NCBI GenBank assembly: GCA_900553805.1
Contig: USEU01000023.1
Span: 1-28,464, forward strand
Direction of reading: 5' to 3'
Length of the DNA: 28,464 nt
DNA from: an uncultured Eubacteriales bacterium
Lineage (GTDB): Bacteria > Bacillota > Clostridia > Oscillospirales > Oscillospiraceae
Positions 23,007 to 28,464 of the stretch are shown here, one piece after another; position 1 is the stretch's first letter; each line of letters opens with the position of its first letter. The position numbers were made by a program, and so were the translations under genes. The notes beneath the pieces are model-generated. The model made no database searches. It saw only the letters and a list, made by a program, of their open reading frames with translations, and was not told the origin of the DNA.

Positions 23007-23093
23007 AGGAGCCTCTGATTAAATCAGCAAGAGCTGGCAGCGAGAGATTTTTCACCAGCTGTCCAGCCACAGACGATTGATTCAGAGGTTCCT
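23007..23093 (+). mobile_element. MITE-like foldback element, copy 3 (87 bp, internally shortened)
   Basis: It carries both conserved ends (GGAGCCTCTGATTAAATCAG and GATTGATTCAGAGGTTCC) and the inner GAGCTGGCAGCGAGAGATTT of copy 1, but the middle is missing, so the two arms are joined almost directly. TA flanks both ends (23005-23006 and 23094-23095). It lies between the -35 boxes of two divergent promoters. Without the element and one TA, these two -35 boxes would be about 40 bp apart. Confidence 0.83.
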
Positions 23094-23109
23094 TATGTCT
23101 TCCGTCACG

Positions 23110-23138
23110 TTGAAATGGACGGTGCTTTCTGCTATAAT
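23110..23138 (+). promoter_or_regulatory. Promoter of the LytTR regulator operon
   Basis: TTGAAA at 23110-23115, exactly 17 bp, then a perfect TATAAT at 23133-23138. It begins 17 bp after the end of MITE-like copy 3. Confidence 0.88.
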
Positions 23139-23171
23139 AGGGTATCATTCATCCGGCCGGAGGTGGAGATC

Positions 23172-23873
23172 ATGTCATACCATATTGCCATTTGCGACGA
23201 CGACGCGGCGCAGGCCGGGCAGCTGAAAAGCATTGCGGCCCAGTGGGCGGAGGCCGTCGGCGCAAATTGCAGAATTGATTGCTTTGGGAGCGCGGAAGCA
23301 TTCTGGTTTGCCTACAAGGGTGACGAAAGCTTTGACATTCTGCTTCTGGATGTTGAAATGAAGGATATGGATGGCATTCAGCTTGCCAAGCTGCTTCGCG
23401 CGGAGGGCTGCAAGGCGGAGATCGTCTTTATCACCTCTCATTTTGAATTCGTGGGCGAGGGCTATGAGGTGGACGCGCTGCACTACCTGATCAAGCCGGT
23501 TGATACAGATAAGCTTTCCGCCGTCCTCACCCGCGCCGCGGATAAGCTTGCCACGGAGCCGCCCTTTGTCATGATCGCCTGCGAGGGAGATACCATCAGG
23601 CTCTACGAGGCGGATATCCTCTATGCGGAATCCTTCCTGCACGACCTGGCAATTTACACAGAAGCAAAGCAATACCGCGCCAAGGAAAACATTTCCGCCT
23701 TTGCGCAGCGCCTCAGCGCCGACTTTTTCCGAACCCACCGCTCCTACCTTGTCAATCTGAAAGCGGTCGTTCGCATCAGCCGGACGTCGGTCACATTGAA
23801 AAACGGCGCGGAGCTCCCGCTGGCGCGGGGGAAATACGACGAGATCAACCGGGCCTTTATCGCCCGGAACTGA
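23172..23873 (+). CDS. LytTR-family response regulator (AgrA/ComE-like)
   Basis: A 233-residue transcription regulator. The receiver domain has the acidic pocket CDDD (8-11), the phosphorylation site D60 in LLLDVEM and the lysine K108 in YLIKPV. The C-terminal LytTR DNA-binding domain (about 130-230) shows ADILYAESFLHDLAIYT, FFRTHRSYLVNLKAV and LKNGAELPLARGKYDEI. GGTGGAG precedes ATG 23172; an earlier in-frame start at 23115 overlaps the promoter and is rejected. It is followed after 9 bp by a GHKL kinase gene and then two ABC half-transporters, the usual setting of peptide-sensing or peptide-export loci in Firmicutes. Confidence 0.94.
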   Translation: MSYHIAICDDDAAQAGQLKSIAAQWAEAVGANCRIDCFGSAEAFWFAYKGDESFDILLLDVEMKDMDGIQLAKLLRAEGCKAEIVFITSHFEFVGEGYEVDALHYLIKPVDTDKLSAVLTRAADKLATEPPFVMIACEGDTIRLYEADILYAESFLHDLAIYTEAKQYRAKENISAFAQRLSADFFRTHRSYLVNLKAVVRISRTSVTLKNGAELPLARGKYDEINRAFIARN

Positions 23874-23882
23874 GGGAAGCCT

Positions 23883-24533
23883 ATGCTGAAACGAACTTAT
23901 CTGAAGCTGGTGGAAATGCAGGAGGAGCAGGCGCGGCGGCATCTGGACGAGGTTCGGAGCATCCACAGCGAAATGCGCGGCTACAAGCACGACTTCCACC
24001 ACCATTTGCAGACGCTCAAGGGGCAGCTGGAGGCCGGCGAAGTCGACCGGGCCATCGCCTACATCGAGCAGCTGGACAGGAATCTGCAAGGCGTGGATAC
24101 CCTGCTGAAAACGGGCAACGTGACCGTGGATGCCATTCTCTCCGCCAAGATCGCCCAGGCCCGGGCGGAGGGCATTGCGGTCACGGTGCAGGCAAATCTT
24201 CCCAGGGAACTGACCCTGTCCGATTTGGAGCTGAGCATTGTCATCGGAAATCTGCTGGACAACGCCATTGAAGCCTGCCGGAAGGCGGAGGGGGAAAAGT
24301 TTCTCCGCCTGACCCTGCGGATCAAGGGCAATATGCTCTATTTCTACCTGCTCAACAGCGCCGGGAAAAAGCAGGCAAAGATTGGCTCCCTGTTCAAAAC
24401 AGGGAAATCCGGCGCCCATGGGTTCGGCCTGCACCGGGCCGAGGCCATCGTCCGGCAGCATGGCGGCTGGGTGAAATACAACAGCGAGGACGGCGCTTTC
24501 ACGTCGGAATTTCTCGTTCCCGCCGTGCCGTAA
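23883..24533 (+). CDS. Short soluble GHKL sensor histidine kinase
   Basis: A 216-residue kinase consisting only of the cytoplasmic part of an AgrC/VirS-like kinase. A dimerisation helix (1-50) contains the phospho-accepting region YKHDFHHHL with H36. The ATPase domain has the N-box IVIGNLLDNAIEAC (about 119-132) and the G-box SGAHGFGLHRAEAI. No transmembrane sensor is present, although partners of this regulator type normally have five to seven membrane helices. The ATG at 23883 follows a weak GGGAAGC sequence, and the 9-bp gap to the response regulator leaves no room for a lost sensor. It probably phosphorylates the LytTR protein; how it senses a signal is unclear. Confidence 0.9.
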   Translation: MLKRTYLKLVEMQEEQARRHLDEVRSIHSEMRGYKHDFHHHLQTLKGQLEAGEVDRAIAYIEQLDRNLQGVDTLLKTGNVTVDAILSAKIAQARAEGIAVTVQANLPRELTLSDLELSIVIGNLLDNAIEACRKAEGEKFLRLTLRIKGNMLYFYLLNSAGKKQAKIGSLFKTGKSGAHGFGLHRAEAIVRQHGGWVKYNSEDGAFTSEFLVPAVP

Positions 24534-24537
24534 TTGC

Positions 24538-24582
24538 AATTCGTGTACCGCTGGATGCAGTTGGTGCACGAATTTCCTTTTT
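24538..24582 (+). terminator. Hairpin between the kinase and ABC genes (terminator or attenuator)
   Basis: A 12-bp stem (24538-24549 with 24563-24574, one U-G wobble) with a 13-nt loop is followed by a T-rich stretch ending in TTTTT. It lies 4 bp after the kinase stop. It may reduce read-through into the ABC genes, so these could have separate control. No convincing promoter was found in the 60 bp before the ABC start. Confidence 0.65.
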
Positions 24583-24634
24583 GCCAGGCGGCCGTGTTAT
24601 CCTGTGGCCATAAACGGGAAAGGAGCGATTTCCT

Positions 24635-26473
24635 TTGAAAGAAGCAAATAAAAAGAAGCCCTATCGTTCCGCATGGAGCAATGCCATCTGGAGCTTCCGG
24701 GAGATGCTCAGAGGCACGCCGAAGTCCTTCTGGCTGATGGCGGCCGCCGTGCCGCTTACGGTATTTCTCGCGTGGACGCAAATTCAACTTCCCGCCCTGG
24801 TGGTTTCGGAAGTAACGGCCAAGCAGACTTTCCTCCATGCCGCGATCGCGGTGGGCCTTTTGCTGGGCGCGACGCTGGTCGCTACGGCGCTGAAGGAGTT
24901 CTGCGCTACGGTGCAGCAGGCGTATATGAGCCGCTACCGCTTCCGCCAAAGTGTGCGCCTGTATCAGAAGTCCATGCATTGTTTTTACGAGACCTATGAG
25001 AAGAAAGCCACCCGCGACCTTCTGGGGCGGGCGGAAAGCGCCACATGGATGCAGTACGGAAAATGCCCCCTGCTGGAAATGCCCCAGCAGGGAATGGAGC
25101 TTCTGACAAATCTGCTCTGCTATGGGCTGTTCGGCACAGTAATCTCCTTTGTCAGCCCCTGGCTGGTGGTGCTGCTGACGGTATGCCCGATGGTCAACTG
25201 GCTCTGTGTCCGCGCCTACAATAAATATGAATACAGTACCCGTCCCCAGCGGGCGGACATCACCCAGAAGCTTCAGTACGTTGCGGATCGCGCCGAGGAC
25301 TTCACCGCCGCGAAGGATGTCCGCATATACGGCATGGCGGACTGGCTGCGGGGGATGTACCGGGCGCTTTCGGATGAGACGATCTCCTGGCAGAAAAAGC
25401 TGAGCGCCCGGCAGTTTCTGACCCGGCTTGCCGATCTGGGGATCATCCTTCTGCGCGACGGCACTGCGTATGCGGTGCTCATTTCGATGGCAATTCACGG
25501 GGAAATTACGGTTGACCAGTTCGTGCTGTACTTTGCCGCCATCTCCGAATTTGCCACCTATGTGGGCAATATCATGTCCGCCTGGAACGAAATGCAGACC
25601 GTGAGCCTGGTGCTCTGCGATTTCAGGGAATACCTCGACCTGCCCGACGGCAACGGGACCGGCAAGGCCCTCGCCTCAAAGCATCTGGGTCACGCCCCGG
25701 AGATCACATTTGACCATGTTTCCTTCCGCTATGACGGCGCGGAAGCGGACACGCTCCGCGATATCTCCCTCACCCTCCATCCCGGGGAGCGGGTGGCCCT
25801 GGTGGGCGCCAACGGCGCGGGCAAGACGACCCTGGTCAAGCTCCTGTGCGGGCTGTACATGCCCACCTCCGGCGAAGTGCGCATTGACGGCGTGCCGGTG
25901 GGTGATTTCACCCGGGAGGAATATTACAAGCTGTTTTCCCCGGTGTTTCAGGATGTGCAGACGGCGTTCTTTTCCCTGGCCGAAACCGTCGCCTGCGACC
26001 TTGGCGACCGGGTGGACAAGGCCCGGGCGGAAAGCTGCATGCGCCGGGCCGGGCTTGGCAGGAAGCTGGATTCCCTGCCGCTGGGTGTGGATACCCGGCT
26101 GGACAAGCAGGTCAACAAGGACGGCATCGCCCTTTCCGGCGGCGAGGCCCAGAAGCTGATGATGGCCCGGGCGCTTTATAAGGACGCGCCGGTACTGGTG
26201 CTGGACGAGCCGACTGCCGCTCTCGACCCCATTGCGGAAAATGAGATCTATCTTCAATACCGGGACATGACCCAGGGCAAGACCTCGCTGTTCATCTCCC
26301 ACCGCCTTGCGTCCACCCGCTTCTGCGACCGCATTCTCTTTTTAAAGGATGGCCGCATCATTGAGGCAGGCAGTCACGATGAGCTGATCGCCCTGGGCGG
26401 AGAATACGCAAAGCTCTATGAGATCCAAAGCTGCTGGTATCGGGACGATTACAAAGGAGGCGAGCCGCAATGA
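24635..26473 (+). CDS. ABC transporter half-molecule (membrane + ATPase), subunit 1 of a heterodimer
   Basis: A 612-residue exporter-type half-transporter. The N-terminal 340 residues hold about six membrane helices (clear ones near 33-58, 66-90, 160-185 and 270-300). The ATPase domain has Walker A GANGAGKTT (about 390-398), a Q-loop FSPVFQDV, signature LSGGEAQKL (about 499), Walker B VLVLDEPTAALD with the catalytic Glu, and H-loop ISHRLAS. It starts at TTG 24635 with AAAGGAG 9 bases upstream; no ATG is better placed. It overlaps the second half-transporter by 4 bp. Substrates of such pairs next to LytTR systems are often peptides, lantibiotics or drugs; none is identifiable here. Confidence 0.93.
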   Translation: MKEANKKKPYRSAWSNAIWSFREMLRGTPKSFWLMAAAVPLTVFLAWTQIQLPALVVSEVTAKQTFLHAAIAVGLLLGATLVATALKEFCATVQQAYMSRYRFRQSVRLYQKSMHCFYETYEKKATRDLLGRAESATWMQYGKCPLLEMPQQGMELLTNLLCYGLFGTVISFVSPWLVVLLTVCPMVNWLCVRAYNKYEYSTRPQRADITQKLQYVADRAEDFTAAKDVRIYGMADWLRGMYRALSDETISWQKKLSARQFLTRLADLGIILLRDGTAYAVLISMAIHGEITVDQFVLYFAAISEFATYVGNIMSAWNEMQTVSLVLCDFREYLDLPDGNGTGKALASKHLGHAPEITFDHVSFRYDGAEADTLRDISLTLHPGERVALVGANGAGKTTLVKLLCGLYMPTSGEVRIDGVPVGDFTREEYYKLFSPVFQDVQTAFFSLAETVACDLGDRVDKARAESCMRRAGLGRKLDSLPLGVDTRLDKQVNKDGIALSGGEAQKLMMARALYKDAPVLVLDEPTAALDPIAENEIYLQYRDMTQGKTSLFISHRLASTRFCDRILFLKDGRIIEAGSHDELIALGGEYAKLYEIQSCWYRDDYKGGEPQ

Positions 26474-28293
26474 CCCTGAAAGAACATATGCAGATCAGCC
26501 GCCGCGGCATCCGGCTGCTGTATTCCATGAGCCGCCGGTATCTTGTTTCCCTGGCCCTTGGAAGCATTGTCACGGCGATCACGCCCTATGTGCCCATCTA
26601 TTTCTCCGCCCGGCTGATCGACGCGCTGAGCGTTGGGGCGGGCATCCGGGTATTGGCGCTCTATGCGTCGCTGACCGTGGGCCTTGCCGCACTTCTCAGC
26701 CTGATCGGTTCGCTGCTGAAGGCCCAGCAGGAGATCGGCAATCAGCAGCTGACCGGCTGTGGCTATAACTGGCTGTTTTCGGAAAAGTCCATGGAGCTGG
26801 CCTACGCATCCATCGAGGACCGGGAGGTCGCGCTTCTGAAGCAGCGCATTGCCGATGAATGCACCACGGGCTATAACCTCTTCTACCTGATAAGGTGCAT
26901 CGGGGAATATACCGCCAACCTCACCCGCATTCTCGCTTCGGTCTGCCTGACCGTTTCGTTTTTCACCATTGGGAGCATTCCCCTGTGGGCAAAGCTTGCC
27001 TTTGCCTTTGGCACCCTGCTCACCGTTGCCGTGGGGATCAGGATCAACGAAAAGTCCTCAAGGCTGCGGATGGAGTATATTTCCGGCTGTACATTCTTTA
27101 ATACACTTCTGAACAAGCTTGTGAATTATTTCAACCATTACACCAGCGGGAAGGACATCCGCCTGTACGGGATGGAAAAGCCCCTGGCGGCCTACATGGG
27201 CGACGAGGTCTATGGCTCCATCTGCGACGATGAGGAGCGGTCGCAGATGCGCCGGGCCGGGCTGAAGCTCATCTCCACGGTGATGAATTATTTTCTGCGC
27301 TTTGGCGTCTATCTGCTGCTGATCTATGCATCCCTGGCGGGTGGGCTGTCCGTCGGCTCCATCGCCCGGTATGTATCCTGCGTGATGCTCCTGCTGGAGG
27401 CCGTCTCCGGCCTGGTCAGCGCCGTGCAGCTGTCCCTCATTAACCACGAATATATCAAGCGCTTCTTCGGTTATTTCGATATCCCCAATCCCATGTATCA
27501 GGGCACGCTGTCCGTGGAGAAGCGGGACGACAATGATTACAGCATCGAATTCCGGGACGTATCCTTCAAATATCCCAGCAGCGAGGCGTATGCCCTGCGC
27601 CATGTGAGCCTGAAATTCAGGATCGGAGAAAAGCTGGCGGTGGTGGGCATGAACGGCAGCGGCAAGACCACCTTTATTAAGCTGCTGTGCCGGCTGTATG
27701 ACCCCACCGAGGGCGTGATCCTACTCAACGGTGTAGACATTCGGAAATACGATTACCAGGAGTATCTTTCCATCTTTTCCGTGGTATTCCAGGATTTTCA
27801 GCTGTTTGCCTTCTCCCTTGGGCAGAATGTGGCCGCCGGGGCGGCCTATGACCGTTCCCGCGCGGAGCGGTGCCTGGACGAGGCGGGCTTCGGCCAGCGG
27901 CTTTCTGAAATGCCGGAGGGGCTGGATACCTGCCTGTATCACGACTACGACACCAACGGCGTGGAAATTTCCGGCGGCGAGGCGCAGAAGATCGCCATTG
28001 CCCGGGCGCTTTACAAAAACGCGCCCTTCATCGTCCTGGATGAACCCACCGCCGCCCTCGACCCCGTTTCAGAGTATGAGGTCTATCAGAAATTCAATGA
28101 GATCTCCGGCGGGAAAACAGCGATCTACATCAGCCACCGTCTTGCCTCCTGCCGCTTCTGCGACGATATTCTGGTATTTGATGAAGGAAAAATCGTCCAG
28201 CACGGAACGCATGAGACCCTGCTTGCGCAGGTGGACGGAAAATATGCCGCCCTCTGGAACGCCCAGGCGCAGTATTACACGGAAAAGGAGTAA
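26470..28293 (+). CDS. ABC transporter half-molecule, subunit 2 of a heterodimer
   Basis: A 607-residue partner of the preceding half-transporter, same layout: about six membrane helices in residues 20-310 and an ATPase domain with Walker A GMNGSGKTT (about 392-400), Q-loop FSVVFQDF, signature ISGGEAQKI (about 499), Walker B FIVLDEPTAALD and H-loop ISHRLAS. Both subunits keep the catalytic Glu and canonical signature, so neither ATP site looks degenerate, unlike many heterodimeric exporters. The start ATG lies inside the ATGA overlap with subunit 1, and GGAGGCGA precedes it. The gene ends at 28293; the following 90 bp contain only a weak AACAT/ATGTT stem and an AT-rich stretch. Confidence 0.94.
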   Translation: MTLKEHMQISRRGIRLLYSMSRRYLVSLALGSIVTAITPYVPIYFSARLIDALSVGAGIRVLALYASLTVGLAALLSLIGSLLKAQQEIGNQQLTGCGYNWLFSEKSMELAYASIEDREVALLKQRIADECTTGYNLFYLIRCIGEYTANLTRILASVCLTVSFFTIGSIPLWAKLAFAFGTLLTVAVGIRINEKSSRLRMEYISGCTFFNTLLNKLVNYFNHYTSGKDIRLYGMEKPLAAYMGDEVYGSICDDEERSQMRRAGLKLISTVMNYFLRFGVYLLLIYASLAGGLSVGSIARYVSCVMLLLEAVSGLVSAVQLSLINHEYIKRFFGYFDIPNPMYQGTLSVEKRDDNDYSIEFRDVSFKYPSSEAYALRHVSLKFRIGEKLAVVGMNGSGKTTFIKLLCRLYDPTEGVILLNGVDIRKYDYQEYLSIFSVVFQDFQLFAFSLGQNVAAGAAYDRSRAERCLDEAGFGQRLSEMPEGLDTCLYHDYDTNGVEISGGEAQKIAIARALYKNAPFIVLDEPTAALDPVSEYEVYQKFNEISGGKTAIYISHRLASCRFCDDILVFDEGKIVQHGTHETLLAQVDGKYAALWNAQAQYYTEKE

Positions 28294-28373
28294 GGCGCCG
28301 CAAATGGCCATCCAAACATTTACAGGATGTTCAAAAAGCCGTCTTGTTTTTTCCTTAATTATCCTTTATGATA

Positions 28374-28410
28374 AATAAAAAAAGGTGCAAACTCTTTATA
28401 GCGTTTGCAC
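28374..28410 (-). terminator. Minus-strand terminator for a gene beyond the right edge
   Basis: GTGCAAAC (28385-28392) pairs with GTTTGCAC (28403-28410) around a 10-nt loop. Read on the minus strand it is followed by CTTTTTTTATTT, a good T-run. No minus-strand gene within the window ends here, so it likely closes a gene to the right. The last 54 bp of the window show no gene. Confidence 0.7.
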
Positions 28411-28464
28411 TAAGGCAACACCGCACAATTTGGCAAGAAGCCCCAGCCTGGATTTTTGGCTCAA

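Noticed and set aside
24534..24634. LytTR direct-repeat binding sites or a peptide gene between kinase and ABC genes
   Set aside because: Only an inverted repeat is seen, without two 9-bp direct repeats at the usual spacing, and no start codon with a ribosome binding site for a peptide.
28411..28464. Start of another inverted-repeat element (AAGGCAACACCGCACAA)
   Set aside because: It looks like a possible repeat end, but the window stops before any matching arm, so it cannot be supported.

Overview
The window reads as a high-GC, low-intergenic stretch of an anaerobic, endospore-forming Clostridia genome, most likely an Oscillospiraceae-type gut bacterium. This rests on a pyruvate:ferredoxin oxidoreductase, an unmistakable spoIIID, Gram-positive style lipoproteins, LytTR/GHKL signalling, a DUF975-like membrane protein, AGGAGG-type ribosome binding sites and strong -35/-10 boxes. 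No rRNA, tRNA, CRISPR array or complete insertion sequence was seen.

Layout. 1-2211 (+): the 3' part of the PFOR gene with its terminator, a SAM-dependent methyltransferase, and a 66-aa DUF3006-like protein whose tail is encoded by a GC-rich palindrome. 2293-5461 (+): a sulfur/Fe-S operon, cysK-nifS(iscS)-iscU-Rrf2 regulator. It is driven by a consensus promoter carrying two matching 23-bp operator-like sites and is closed by a strong terminator. 5465-7470: a threonine-aldolase-like lyase (-), a decayed GGDEF gene, spoIIID (+) and a C-terminal dehydrogenase scrap, so spoIIID sits between two gene remnants. 7511-9476: an XRE regulator (-) diverging from a DUF975-like membrane protein (+). 9479-12435 (-): a three-gene ABC importer operon (substrate-binding protein, permease, ATPase) of the type annotated as Trp/Tyr or ABC_sub_bind systems, with a near-perfect promoter. 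12762-15545 (-): HAD hydrolase, MoxR AAA+ ATPase and VWA protein. 15738-17297 (-): an LRR-containing lipoprotein. 17317-22980 (-): a MacB-like export operon encoding a lipoprotein adaptor, an ATPase, a second and very unusual adaptor, and a permease. 23110-28293 (+): a LytTR response regulator, a short soluble GHKL kinase and two ABC half-transporters.

Three observations stand out. (1) The second adaptor of the MacB-like operon (18627-21068) carries an insertion of roughly 440 residues at the point where its coiled-coil hairpin should turn. The insertion holds two tandem PEGA-like surface domains separated by Thr/Glu/Pro-rich linkers. Together with a conventional lipoprotein adaptor in the same operon, this looks like a cell-wall-adapted export machine. 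(2) Three copies (221, 163 and 87 bp) of a foldback, MITE-like element with about 20-bp terminal inverted repeats lie at 12533-12753, 15576-15738 and 23007-23093, each flanked by the same two bases on both sides. One supplies part of a stop codon and one lies between two divergent promoters. (3) The cysK operon has two identically built operators 40 bp apart, bracketing the promoter core, with the probable cognate Rrf2 regulator as the last gene of the operon.

All function calls come from reading motifs and recalled family features. No database search was possible.
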